Assembly (NCBI GenBank): GCA_027422505.1
Contig: JAPQWV010000012.1
Coordinates: 20,496,001-20,560,000, forward strand
Length of the DNA stretch: 64,000 bases
Origin: Craterostigma plantagineum
Taxonomy: Eukaryota; Streptophyta; Magnoliopsida; Lamiales; Linderniaceae
Reading direction: 5' to 3'
The position numbers were made by a program, and so were the translations under genes. Of the stretch, positions 9,521 to 21,403 are shown piece after piece (position 1 is the first letter of the stretch; every line of letters begins with the position of its first letter). The notes beneath the pieces are model-generated. The model ran no database searches. It was not told where the DNA came from and saw only the letters and a list, made by a program, of their open reading frames with translations.

Positions 9521-9719
9521 AATGGTGACAAGAGATGGGGGAGTAGAGGCTGAAATTTTACGATTTAGGTCTGAGCTGTAGGGAGAAGGGGAGGGTTTGC
9601 GGATAGAGAGAAGGGGGCGTTTCTTGGGTTTTGCAGAATCATTGAAGATGATGAATTCCTGTTATATTTTGTCCTTTTGTTCTAATATTTCTTTGCTGAG
9701 ATTCTACGGTTGATTGCAG

Positions 9720-10340
9720 GATGAATAATTAGGTGTCATCGGATATAGCTCTAAAGGAGCTGTTTACAACAATGATGACTCTATTAGACCTGCTCGGCTT
9801 CACTATGATGATACTGCAATTGACGGGTAACTTGATATTGGTTTACTTCCACAAGTTGTTGCCTTTTATATGTTGCTCATTCTTCATTACACTTTTGTGG
9901 ACTATATGTCAATTGCGTGACTCTGAACAAGTTGGAGACGTTGGTAGTTACTTGAGGTTTAGTGCATGTTAGTTTGTTTTCCCCAAACCTTGCGTCACTA
10001 TTACATTATACCCTTGGAAATATGCCGCATAGGGGAAACTGCTTTGTTGTCGCAAGGTTTGGGGCGTTGATTTGTTTATAAGCATTGTATCTTGTTATAG
10101 TTCAATATGTCGATTGGATTTTATTGGTTGAATGATGGAAACTTATCGGGGATTTTTTTTGAATTGATGTCTTTGATAATAGTATCTTTTTTATTCGATG
10201 AACACGAATTGGAGAAGGCTAAACGGACTTGTTGGGATGAAATCTCCTTAAAATAGCGAGTGCAGTTACGGGATAGAATTGATGTTCTTAAAATAGAAGA
10301 GTTCAATTCTATGGTAAAGGGAAGAGGAAGACGCAAACTG
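9720..10340 (+). pseudogene. 5' exon group of the PICKLE-like relic
   Basis: Three exon relics. The acceptor TTGATTGCAG precedes the first (9720), whose reading DE*LGVIGYSSKG corresponds to the EELDDIIRYGSKE region of CHD3 proteins, with an in-frame stop and then donor GGTAAC at 9827. The third ends at donor CTG/GTAACT (10341) and contains the CWDEISLK and EEFNSMVKG motifs with an in-frame TAG. Intron phases agree with continuation into the fourth exon beyond the transposon block. Confidence 0.8.
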
Positions 10341-11600
10341 GTAACTTCAGTAAATAAAGCATAAATGGTTATGCTATTAGGAATAGGAAATCTATTAGTG
10401 ATGAGAATTCTACTTTCTTTTTGGTTGATTTTTAATCGTCAATTGTCAGTTCCACCCATCTTGTTCGTCTCGAATTTATTTGTATCATATCGAGCGGAAG
10501 CTTGAACGATTTGCGACCATTAATTCACCTGTTTGGTTTTATTTTCAATCGGACTATTGTTTGCCCTTTGATAATACCAAACATAGGTTTATGCATAATC
10601 ATGGATATTAAGGTTCAGATATAACTCTTGTTATAATCTCGTTTTATGTTCTTATTGCAGATGATGTCTGTCTAATTTGAAGCTCGTACTCGCACGTTGC
10701 GAGGAAAATACTTGGCGCTTAATTGGGAGTGTCACTTCATGGTTTGAGAGGGCATAGTTTTGGGACACATGATTTCCTCTAAACGAATCGAAGTGGACCG
10801 AGCTAAGTTAGAGACTATCGAAAAGCTGCCCGTTCTCTCGAACGTGAAGTCGATTAGGAGTTTTCTAGGTCATGCTGGTTTTTATCGTCGATTTATTAAA
10901 AACTTTTCTAAGATTGCTCGATCCATGTCTATATTACTCGAAAAAGATGCTCCGTTTGAGTTTAATAATGAGTGCTTGCATGCGTTTAATTTACTTAAGG
11001 AGCGACTTATCGCAGCACATATTATGGTCGCCCCCGACTGGGGGCTACCTTTTGAACTAACGTGCAATGCTAGTGATTACGCTGTTGGAGCCGTGTTAGG
11101 GCAGCGCAATGACAACCACTTTAGGCCAATTTACTACGCCAGTAAGACGTTAGACGCAGCTAAAGCCAACTACACGACCACTGAAAAGGAGCTTTAAGCT
11201 GCCGTGTTCGCCTTCATTAAATTCAGGCATACCTCATTTTGTCGAAAGTTATTGTTTATACTGACCACTCTGCACTTAAGTATCTATTAGCCAAGCCGGA
11301 TGCCAAGCCTCGGCTAATCAGATGGATCCTACTCCTTCAAGAGTTTGATATAGAGATTCGAGACAAGAAATACGCATAGAATTTGGCGGCGGATCACCTC
11401 TCTCGACTAGAGGAGTCCGAGATTTAACACAAGGACGGAATGGCGATTCAGGGCACATTCCTAGACGAGAACTTGTACTCAATACAAGTGGTAAGTGACG
11501 ACACCCCTTGGATTGCAAATTTTGCTAACTATCTTGTTGCGATTGTCATACCAAAGGGGTACACAAGTCAGCAAAAGAAGAAATTCTTTTTTGACTTGAA

Positions 11601-11728
11601 GTATTACTTTTGGGAAGACTGGTATCTTTTCAGGCGATGTGCAGCTCAAGTGATACGGCGTTGTGTATTACTTTTGGGAAGACTGGTATCTTTTCAGGCG
11701 ATGTGCAGATCAAGTGATACGACATTGT
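11601..11728. repeat. 64-bp tandem duplication in the left-arm integrase
   Basis: Units 11601-11664 and 11665-11728 begin GTATTACTTTTGGGAAGACT and differ at only about three positions. The right arm has a single copy, so the duplication arose after the two arms separated. Confidence 0.9.
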
Positions 11729-12574
11729 GTTTCTTCCCCTGAGACGATGAAGATTCTTGGTCATTGCCATAGTGGACCGATTGGAGGGCATTACGCAGCC
11801 AATCGAACCGGTTAGAAGGTACTAGAAAGTGGATTCTATTGGCCCACGGTTTTCAAAGACGCCCAAAGGTACGTTGACATTTGTGATCAGTGTCAACGCG
11901 CAGGTAATATATTGAAACGCGATGAAATGCCTCAGAACTTTATTTTAGTATGTGAGATTTTTGACGTATGGGGTATAGATTTTATGGGTCCGTCTCCCAA
12001 CTCGTATAATAATAAGTACATTCTAGTTGCTGTAGATTATGTGTCCAAGTGGACCGAGGCGCAAACCTTATCCACGAACGATGCTAGGGTTGTCGTTAGA
12101 TTCTTACGAGCTTTATTTTTACGATGGGGCACCTAGATGCATAATTAGCGATAGGCGTACACATCGTTGTAACACCCAATTTGCACGTACTTTAGAGCGT
12201 TACGGTGTTAGTCAAGCCTATCCACCCTTATCACTCCCAGGTTAGCGGTCAGGTAAAAGTGGTGAACCATGAGTTGAAAAGAATCTTAGAGAAAACCATA
12301 GAGGGGAACCGTGAATGCTGCACTTTGGGCATATAGGACTGCATATAAGACACCCATAGGTACTATACCATATAGATTAGTCTACGGTAATGCGTGCCAT
12401 CTCCCCTTAGAAATCGAGTATAAAGCCTATTGGGCGATCAAGTCACTGAACTGAGATTTCGAGGAAGCCGGCGAAAAGCGGTGATTCCAAATTAATGAGC
12501 TCGATGAGTGGCGTTTATCGTCTTACGATATCGCTCGAATGTATAAGGAGCGGTCGAAAGCCTATCATGATAAG

Positions 12575-13137
12575 TAGTACTGTCAAAACGGGCCGGCGGG
12601 GCGGGCCGGCCCGTACCCGCCAAAAGCCCGCCACTGGCGGGGCGGGGGCGGGTAAGCCCGCCTGATGGCGGGCCTAGGAAATGAAGGCCCGCCCCGCCTG
12701 CAGGCGGGTAGCGGGCCTGGCGGGCTTAGCCCGCCAGTTATTAAAAAAAAAATAAAATAAGAAAAATTTATTAAAAATAAGAAAAAGTAAAAAAAATTAA
12801 TTAAAAATAGAAAAAAATAATATAAAAATTGGAAAAAATAAGAAAATGAAGGAAAATATATCTAATTAAATAAACTTTTTTAATATTAATCTATTTATTT
12901 TATTAAGTACCTATTATTATATTTGTAATATTATATAATAAATAATATATTTTTTTTAAATATTCCGGCGGGCTACCCGCGGGTAAGCCCGCCCCGCCCC
13001 GCCAAAGCCCGCACCCGCCGCGGGCTTACCCGCCCAGGCCCGCCTCCAGGCGGGCCTAAAATTTCAGAGCCCGCCCCGCCACTTTGGCGGGGCGGGGCGG
13101 GCTGGCCCGCGGGCCCAAGCCCGTTTTGACAGCTCTA
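12575..13137. mobile_element. hAT-type non-autonomous element (MITE) with 8-bp target duplication
   Basis: 563 bp bounded by an 18-bp terminal inverted repeat, TAGTACTGTCAAAACGGG at the left and the complement of TAGAGCTGTCAAAACGGG at the right. It is flanked by an exact 8-bp duplication ATGATAAG (12567-12574 and 13138-13145). The other arm of the inverted repeat has the empty site. The subterminal ~150 bp at both ends are packed with GGCGGGC/GCCCGCC motifs, and the middle ~240 bp is almost pure A/T. TAG-type ends and an 8-bp target duplication indicate the hAT superfamily. There is no transposase. Confidence 0.93.
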
Positions 13138-13689
13138 ATGATAAGAACATTAGGCAAAAACGAGAGTTTCAGGAAGGGGACCAAGTCCTCCTCTTTAACT
13201 CTCGACTTAGGCTTTTTGTCGGCAAACTTTAGATCACATTGGTTGGGACCGTATACTGTTATTCGTGTTCTTTTTTACGGTACTGTCGAGATTTCAGGTA
13301 TGGAGGAGAGTACTTTCAATATGAATGGCCATAGGCTGAAGCATTACCACGGGGGCGAGGGAGACTTAAGCGAAAAGGAGGATTATACCTGGACTTCCAG
13401 CCGTCCTAAGAGCACGAAAAGATATGTCCGACTAATGACGTTAAAGAAGCGCTTCTTGGGAGGCAACCCAGGTATTTGCGTTCACGTCTTTTTTTATGCA
13501 CTAAAGTAGCACACACGTTTAAGAAAAAAATGCATGTCCACGGCCATGGACAATGTTGCCCGAAGCCGTGGAGATAGTCCAATCCCACGGCCAAAGACTT
13601 AAGTCCCACGGGCGTGGGTTTGTCGAATTAATAAAAAATTAAATTAAATAAATAAAAAAATAATAAAAATTAAATAGAAAACATAAAAA

Positions 13690-15192
13690 AAAAAGATTAT
13701 GATAAATTCAAGAGCGACTTCAACGTTCTCAAACACACCAATTCCTTCTCAAACACACAAAACACATCAAACCCCGCGCGCATCAACTCCCGCCGCCAAC
13801 GCCGTAACTCCGACCACCGACAATCCCGTCGGCGAAGCCATTTCACCACCTTTCACTCATAAATATCTTCTATTTACCTTGATTTAAGACCAAGAGGTAT
13901 GATTTGTTTTAACCCTAATTTTCGAAATTTTGGAGGTTTGTTCGAATTTATGTTGAATCTGTGGCTTCAACTAGTTTATTATCATTGATTGTTGATTATG
14001 TGCATCATGGGATGATAAATGCATCAATTTTTCGGAGTGATTCTTTATTGAGGGACTATGCGTAGTGTATCCCTTGCTTGTGTTCGATGCCTGAGACAAA
14101 TCGAACAACTATTTTCGAATTTTGCCATGGTGTCTTGTTGTTAATTCAGACGTACGATGATAGTTGTTGTATTCGACAAGTCTATACGGGTCATGACATA
14201 GATAAGAATCACTTTTTACTATCACTTTGGTATGTCTCAATGCGACAAATTCTCACGCGAACCTTATTGATAGAAATATGTATACATCACGAGTCTGCAT
14301 TATTTTGTGATTTCAAGATCGTGAGATGTGTTCGTTTTCACTTTCATGTGTCGTGGCCATAATACCTCAAATGCATACCAGGTACAATGGGGAGGAAAGG
14401 CGCATCTGGCGCAAGTTCGATACGACCTGAGTCGTAGCGTACTCCGTTTAACCAGCCTGTACGCCAATGTTGACGCACAAACCCCGCAGTGCTACTAGCA
14501 GCTAAGAAGACATTTGGGAATGAGGCGCAAGACGCGCGTTTCGCCAATCTTCGACGTCTCAAGTTTCTGCCGACGGACCAAATCGATTACGCCACCCTTT
14601 AGAAATACAGTATCGACCAATATGTCCAGGCACACTTATCTGTTGGTGATTGGGTCCCGTTCTTCGACATCGATAAACTGGCCTACAAAGAGCTCACACT
14701 GGAGTTCTTAACCACATTCTCGTTCAACGAACGTGATTCGATTGCCGCCATTATTTTCGTGTGTTCAATGACGAGAAAGCAACGGACACGAGCGAGTTTG
14801 CTGTCGCCCTAGGTCTACCGAATTCCTACAACCGCGTCAAGCACTAAAGCGCCTACTTCGGCTACAAAGGAAGCAAACAAGAACTTTGGCAGGAGCTCGC
14901 ACGCCTAGGTGCGAGAGATTACTGCATCTCGACGTCAAAGGCCTCTAACTTAGCGAGTCTCGGGTTGAGGTACATCCAGCTGCTACTCTCCACCTCACTC
15001 ACATCGAGGGGCGACTTTCACGGCGCAATCACCCTCCGCGACCTGTATTTCTTGTCTAGGATCTCTCGAGGTAAATGGTGAATCTCGGGCTCGCCATGGC
15101 ACATGCATTCAAGACCCAGAGGCCCGAGATAGAGGGAAGATCACAGTCGGCTCATTCATCATGAGAGTCATGAAAGTTTTGATATGTGGCCA
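13690..15192 (+). pseudogene. env-like / ATHILA ORF-1 region, left copy
   Basis: A short Thr/Pro/Ser-rich start (13699-13860) is followed after ~700 bp by decayed coding sequence (about 14560-15060). This has the pattern of the ATHILA ORF-1 family: YVQAHLSVGDWVPF, ELTLEFLTTFSF, EFAVALGLPNSYN, then RYIQLLLSTSL and ITLRDLYFLSR. Stops interrupt it (for example TAG near 14602 and TAA near 14846). In Athila elements this ORF lies between pol and the 3' LTR. Confidence 0.7.
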
Positions 15193-15208
15193 GAGAATGC
15201 CCCCGAGA

Positions 15209-16400
15209 TGGCCACATATCAAAACCTTTCACGACTCTCTAATGAACGAGCCGACCGTGATCTTCCCTCTCTCCCGGGCCTATGGGTCTTGAATGCATGT
15301 GCCATGGCGAGCCCGAGATTCATCCTCTTCCCTCGAGAGATCATCGACGAGAAATACAGGTCGCGGAGGGTGATTGCGCTGTGGGAGTCGCCCCTTGGTG
15401 TGAGTGAGGTGGAGAGTAGCCGCTGGATGTACCTCAACCCGAGACACGCTAAGTTAGAGGCCTTTGATGTCGAGCTGCAGTAATCGCTCGCGCTTGGGCG
15501 TGCGAGCTCCTGCCAAAGTTTTTGTTTGCTTCCTTTGACGCCGAGGTAGGCGGTGTAGTGCTTAACGCGGCTGTAGAAACTTGAGATGTCGGGGATTGGC
15601 GAAACGCGCGTCTTGCGCCTCGTCCCAAATGTCTTCTTAGCAACTAGTAGCGCTGCCGGGTTTGTGCGTCAACGTTGGCGTATAGGCAGGTTAGAAAGAG
15701 TACGCGACGACTCAGGTCGTGACGAACTTGCGCCAGATGCGCCTTTCCTCCCCATTTGTACCTGGTATGCATTTGTGACAAGGTATCGTGCCCGCGACAC
15801 ATAAAATTGAAAAGGGACACATTTCACGATCTTGAAATCACAAAATAATGCAAGGACTCGTGATGTAGACATATTTCTATCAATAAGGTTCGCGTGAGAA
15901 TTTGTCGCAGACATACCAAATGATAGTAAAAAGTGATTCCTATCTACGTCATGATCCGTATAGACATGTCGAATGGAACAACTGTCATCGTACGTCTGAA
16001 CTAACAACAAGACACCATAGCAAAATCGGAAAATAGTTGTTCGATTTGTCTCCAAGCATTTTGTCGAACACCAGCAAGGCATATACTAGGCATAGTCCTC
16101 AATAAAGAAATCACTGCGAAAATTGATGCATTTATCATCCCATGATGCTCATAATCAACTTTAATGATAGTAAACTAGTTGAAGCCACAGATTCAACATA
16201 AATTCGAACAAACCTCCAAAATTTCGAAAATTAGGGTTAAAATAAATCATATCTCTTGGCCGCTGGGATTGCCGGTGGTTGGAGTTACGGCGTTGGCGGC
16301 CGGAGTTGATGCTTGCGGGGTTGATGTGTTTGGTGTGTTTGAGAAGGACTTGGTGTCTTTGAGGACGTTGAAGTCGTTCTTGAGTTTATCATAATCTTTT
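15209..16400 (-). pseudogene. env-like / ATHILA ORF-1 region, right copy (internal deletion)
   Basis: Mirror image of 13690-15192, including the same intron-like AT-rich leader and the decayed ATHILA ORF-1 end. It lacks the stretch equivalent to about 14575-14840, so the central part of the domain is gone. Confidence 0.65.
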
Positions 16401-16688
16401 TTTATCTTTTTGTTTTTGTGTTTTTATTTAATTTTATTATTTTTTTATTTCATTTAATTTTTTATTAATTCGACAAACCCACGGCCGTGGGACGTCTTTG
16501 GCCTTGGGAAACACTTTGGACGATCTACACGGCTCCGGGCAACATTGTCCACGGCCGTGGACAGACATTTTTTTCCTTAAACGTGTGTGCTACTTTAGTG
16601 CAAAAAAACGACGTGAATGCAAATACCTAACTTACCTCCCAAGAAGCGCTTCTTTAACTTCATTAGTCGGACGTATCTTTTCGTGCTC

Positions 16689-19487
16689 TTAGGATGGCTG
16701 GAAGTCCAGGTATAATACCTCCTTTTCGCTTAAGCCTCTCTCGCGCTCGTGGTAATGCTGCCTATGGCCGTTCACCTTGAAAGTACTCTGCTCCATACCT
16801 GATCTCGACAGTACCGTAAGGAAAAACACGAGTAACAGTGTACGGTCCCGACCAACGTGATCTAAGTTTGCCGGGAAAAAGCCTAAGTCGAGAGTTAAAT
16901 AAGAGGACTTGGTCCCCTTCATGAAACTCTCGTCTTTGCCTAATCTTCTTATCATGATAGGCTTTCGATCGCTCCTTATAGATTCGAGCATTATCGTAAG
17001 CCGATAAACGCCACTGTTCGAGCTCATTAATTTGGAATCGCCGCTTTCCGCCAGCTTCCCCCAAGTCTAAGTTCAGTTACTGATCGCCCATTAGGTTTTA
17101 TGCTCGATTTTATGGGGAAGTGACACGTGTTCCCGTAGTCTAATCTATGTGGTGTAGTGCTTGTCTTATATGCAGTCCTATACGCTCAAAGTGTATCATT
17201 CACAGTTCCCCTCTATGGTTTTCTCTAAGATTCTATTCAATTCACGGTTCGCACTTCTACTTGACCGCTAGCGTGGGGGTGATAAGGGGTTGATAGGCTA
17301 TGTCTAACCTCTATCGCTAATTATGCATCTAGGCACCCCAAATCGTGAAAATAAAGCTCGTAAGAATCTAACAACAACTCTAGCGTCGTTCATGGGTAAG
17401 GCTTGCGCCTCGGTCCACTTTGACACATAATCTACAACAACTAGAACATATTTATTATTATACGAGCTAGGAAACGGATCCATAAAATCTATACCCCATG
17501 TGTCAAAAATTTCACATACTAAAATAAAGTTCTAAGGCATTTCATCGCGTTTCGAGATATTACCTGCGCGTTGACACTAATCACAAATGTCAACGTACCT
17601 TTGGGTGTCTTTGAAAATCGTAGGCCAATAGAACCGGCTTTCCAGTACCTTCTAAGCGGTTCGGTTGGCTGCGTAATGCCCTTCAGTCGGTCCGCTATGG
17701 CAATGACCAAGAATCTTCATCGTCTCAGGGGAAGAAACACAACGCCGTATCACTTCGTCTGCACATCGCCTGAAAAGATACGGATCTTCCCAAAAGTAAT
17801 ACTTCAGGTAAGAAAAGAATTTGTTCGTTTGCTGACTTGTGTACCCCTTTGGTATGACCCTCGCAACAAGATAGTTAACAAAATCTGCAAACCAATGGGT
17901 GTCGTCACTTACCACTTGTATTGAGTACATGTGCTCTCTGGGAATGTGCCCTGAATCGCCATTCTGTCCTTGTGATAAATCTCGAACTCCTCTAGTCGAG
18001 ATAGGTGATTCGTCGCCAAATTCTCTGCGCCTTTATTGTCTCGAATCTCTATATCAAACTCTTGAAGGAGTATGATCTATCTGATTAGCCGAGGCTTGGC
18101 ATCCGGCTTGGCTAATAGATACTTAAGGGCAGAGTGGTCAGTAAAAACAATAACTTTCGACAAAATAAGGTATGACCTGAATTTAATGATGGCGAACACG
18201 GCAGCTTAAAGCTCCTTTTCAGTGGTCGTGTAGTTGGCTTTAGCTGCGTCTAACGTCTTACTGGCGTAGTAAATTAGCCTGAAGTGATTGTCCTTGCGCT
18301 ACCCTAACACGGCTCCAACCGCGTAATCACTAGCATCGCACATTAGTTCAAAGAGTAGCCCCCAGTCGGGGGCGACCATAATAAGTGCTGCTATAAGTCG
18401 CTCTAAGTAAATTAAACGCATGTAAGCACTCATCATTAAACTCAAACGGGTCATCTTTTTCGAGTAACATAGACATGGGTCGAGCAATCTTAGAAAAATC
18501 TTTCATAAATCGACGATAAAAACCAGCATGACCTAAAAAATTCCTAATCGACTTCACGTTCGAGGGAACGGGCAGCTTTTTGATAGTCTCTAACTTAGCT
18601 CGGTCCACTTTGATTCCTTTAGAGGAAATCATGCGTCCCAATACTATGCTCTCTCGAACCTTGAAGTGACATCACCAAGTTCGTTTCCTCGCAACGTGCG
18701 AGTACGAGCTTCAAATTAGATAGACACACGTCAAACGACGAACCAAAAATAGAAAAATCATCCATAAACACCTCCATTATATCGCCTACCAACTCGTCGA
18801 ATATCGCCATCATACATCGCTGGAAGGTGGCTAGGGCATTGCATAGACCAAATGGTATCCTTCAGTACGTTCAACGAACAAGTGAATGTGGTCTTCTCAT
18901 GGTCCTCAGGCGCTATGGGGATCTGCTGATATCCTGATAAACCATCAAGAAAACAACAAAAATGAGTGACTAGATAATTTTTCTAACATTTAGTCGATAA
19001 ATGGTAAAGGAAAATGGTCATTTCTCGTGGCGTCGTTCAACTTCCTGTAGTCGATAAAAAAGCATCTCCCAGTCACGGTCCTCGTTGGAATCAACTCGTT
19101 CTTGTTGTTGGTGACGACCGTCATACCTCCCTTCTTTGGGACCACTTGGACCGGACTTACACATGGATTATCTGAGATGGTGTTGATTACCCCTGCGTCT
19201 AATAGCTTCATCACCTCCTTCTTCATGATATCGTTCATATTGGGGTTGAGTCGCCTTTGATGTTGAGCGACCAGCTTGAACTCATCCTTCATTAGGATCT
19301 TATGCATACAGTAGCTCGGACTGATCCCTTGATGTCGGATACCTTCCACGCCAATGCCTTCTTGTGTGGTCAACACGTCCAAGAGCTGGCTCTTCTGTCC
19401 GTCGTCGAGGTTTGATGAGATGATGACCGGTAGTCCTTCGTTGCTGCCGAGAAACGCGTACTCGAGGTGGTCGGGCAGCGGCTTCAA
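16689..19487 (-). pseudogene. Athila-type pol remnant: RT, RNase H, integrase
   Basis: RT begins at 19487 with the linker EYAFLGSNEG and the start of the polymerase (VVPKKGGMTVV, DYRKLNDATRNDHFPLPFID). The catalytic box survives as VFMDDFSIFG (18813-18619). The thumb GRMISSKGIKVDRAK and SMLLEKDDPFEF follow, then RNase H with the same premature TAA found in the left arm, the integrase zinc segment near 17580 and the C-terminal tail (ESFMKGTKSS, 17027-16689). Numerous frame breaks mean no activity is expected. Confidence 0.88.
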
Positions 19488-19559
19488 CTCGAGGACCGGT
19501 GGCTCCTCGACCGAGCTCTTTTCCTGATCATCTTTGCTGCTTTCGTCACGGTTATTATG

Positions 19560-20946
19560 GGCTCATCGACCTACTCCTCGCACTCGTCGATCGCCATAAT
19601 CATCCTCGTATACTCCTCGCTAAAACCCTATGATAAACCTTGCACAAAAAAGAGAAAATCATGCTCGGAAGCATCTAAATAGTAACATTATCATCATGCT
19701 CATTACTCTTTTTCATCGAGTCGCCATACTAAACGTAACTTTCTTGCCATCTACCGTCAAAGTTAACGTCTCATTCCTAACATCTATCATAGTCTCGCAT
19801 GTAGCTGAAAATGGTCTACCTGGAATCAATGGGACATTATCTTCCTCCATGTCTAAGATAACAAAATCAGCAGGAATCACGAATTTATCGAACTTAACTA
19901 GGACATCCTCGCTAATACCTCGATGGTATTTTAACGATCTATCAGCTAATTGGGGCTCATCCTAGTGGGTCGTGGTTCATCTAATCCTAAGCGCTTAAAC
20001 ATGGAATACGACATCAAGTTAATGCTAGCTCCTAAATCAGCTAAAGCACGCTCAACTACTAAATCGCGTATAAGACAGAGAATAGTAAAACTCACTGGGT
20101 CCTGGTGGTGGCGGTGGTCATCACGACATTCATGGGCTGTGCTTGCTCGGCCTTTGGAAGCAGTGTGCTAATCACCGTCTGCAGCTGGAAATTGGTCGCC
20201 GCTTCTGTTGCTGCAACGCCTTAAACTTGGCATTTGTGGCTGTCTCCTCGTCACCTCAAACACTCCTGGAGTTTTATCCTCGTATTGCCTCTCATGAAGC
20301 TGTTCCTTGAGTAGTCCTCGATTAGATTCCAGGCATCTGTGACTAAGCTTCACGAGCCCTCCTCATGCGGCTCCGTCTAGCATGTGAACGGTATGATCAT
20401 TGAGGCCCTCGTGGAATTGATTAATCATGATGACCTTCGACATCCCATGTTGCGGGCACGACTTGTATCGCTCCCACGCCTCGTAGAGATTTTCCGAACC
20501 TTCTGGTGAAAAAGGGAGATCTCTGTCTTCAGCCGCAGCACTTCCGATAGTGGGAAGTAGTGGCCGATGAATGTGGCTCGCAGCTCTTCTCATGTAGTGA
20601 TCGATCTGGGCGGTAATATCTCCAACCAGTCCTTCGCCCTAAACTTTAGCGAGAAGTGAAACAACATCGGCTTGATGGCATCGCCCGTGACCCCATTTAT
20701 CTTGATGGTGTCTGTCACTGTCAGGACGGCCTTCAAGTGTGAATATGGGTCATCGTCAGGGTTTCCCTCGAACTGAGCTGTCTGAAAGATCATCTGAAGC
20801 CAAGTGTGCTTCAGCTCGAAGTTGTTGTTCTCAATCGGCGGATCGACCGACTCTGTACCGGCTATCGTGGCGCTCTTGAGCAGGTCTTGTAGTGACTGCT
20901 CCTCTTTTGGAGGGTGGACAGGTACTGTGCGATCTGTCATCTCCAC
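19560..20946 (-). pseudogene. Athila-type gag and protease remnant
   Basis: Gag reads WLQMIFQTAQFEGNPDDDPY, MLFHFSLKFRAKDWL and, in a second frame, ENLYEAWERYKSCPQHGM and QFHEGLNDH, which are typical Athila capsid motifs. Downstream (20350-19560) is a decayed protease/linker region, recognisable mainly by position. The two gag frames overlap at 20590-20593, so at least one shift has occurred. Confidence 0.8.
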
Positions 20947-21378
20947 TTCTGTATCTGGACTATCTACGGACGTCTCTACTCAAGAATTTCCTGCCGACTC
21001 CAGAGAGTTGTCCTCTGAGTAGCTGACTAAAGCTTCTTGAGAGTTACAGGTCGTGCCTTCGAAATCGTATCTGAGTTGCCTTCGTAACTTACGCTCAAAA
21101 TTGGGATCTACTTCAACAATATGACTCGATGGATGGCTTCGAGTCATTCACGGTTGAATCGCACCTTCAATAAGCAAAACCAAAGTTAGCAAAGAAACGG
21201 AAAAATAAATCGAAGAAATAAGGCAAAGATTGTGACTCAGGCAAATACGCAAACGAGTGAACAAGAAAGAATAACTAACTCAATTCACTAAGCAACTAAA
21301 GCGCAAATAATTGAAATGGAAACTTAACAAATAAAAGTGGCTGAAGTACCGAACTACGGTGTTCCTAATATCAATATA

Positions 21379-21396
21379 TTCCCCGGCAACGGCACA
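21379..21396 (-). promoter_or_regulatory. mutated primer binding site (tRNA-Asp type)
   Basis: Minus strand TTGTGCCGTTGCCGGGGA differs at a few positions from TGGCGCCGTTGCCGGGGA, the complement of the plant tRNA-Asp 3' end used by Athila elements. It lies between the gag leader and the LTR. Confidence 0.75.
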
Positions 21397-21403
21397 AAAA
21401 ACT

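Larger units (their letters stand above)
10663..13510 (+). pseudogene. Athila-type pol remnant: RT end, RNase H, integrase
   Basis: The reverse transcriptase thumb region reads GHMISSKRIEVDRAKLE and SFLGHAGFYRRFIKNFSKI. RNase H (ASDYAVGAVLGQR, YYASKTLD) ends in a TAA (GAGCTTTAAGCTGCC) that is also present in the right arm. Integrase pieces follow: the CDQCQRAG zinc segment near 11890, [11 protein letters not shown] near 11970 and a DDE remnant before the MITE insertion. The C-terminal integrase tail resumes after the MITE at 13146 (ESFRKGTKSS, with frameshifts). Multiple stops and shifts mean it is not functional. Confidence 0.88.
10663..15192 (+). mobile_element. Athila-type Ty3/gypsy fragment, left arm of inverted repeat
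   Basis: 5'-truncated element on the plus strand, beginning inside reverse transcriptase and running through RNase H, integrase (to about 13510) and an env-like/ATHILA ORF-1 region (about 13690-15190). No LTR is present. It carries many stops and shifts. A 563-bp hAT MITE (12575-13137) and a 64-bp tandem duplication (11601-11728) occur only in this copy. Its right end abuts the mirror-image copy at 15209. Confidence 0.88.
10663..18731. repeat. large imperfect inverted repeat, arms of about 4.5 and 3.5 kb
   Basis: The left arm 10663-15192 is the reverse complement of 15209-18731, around a 16-bp spacer (15193-15208). At the centre GTTTTGATATGTGGCCA faces TGGCCACATATCAAAAC. The homology covers the RT end, RNase H, IN and env-like parts of two Athila-type copies lying tail to tail. 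The length difference is mainly the hAT MITE and 64-bp duplication on the left and a deletion of about 270 bp on the right (equivalent of about 14575-14840). Arms differ by roughly a tenth at the protein level. Confidence 0.9.

Noticed and set aside
12575..13137. GC-rich CpG island or promoter
   Set aside because: Terminal inverted repeats and a perfect 8-bp target duplication explain it as a hAT-type MITE.
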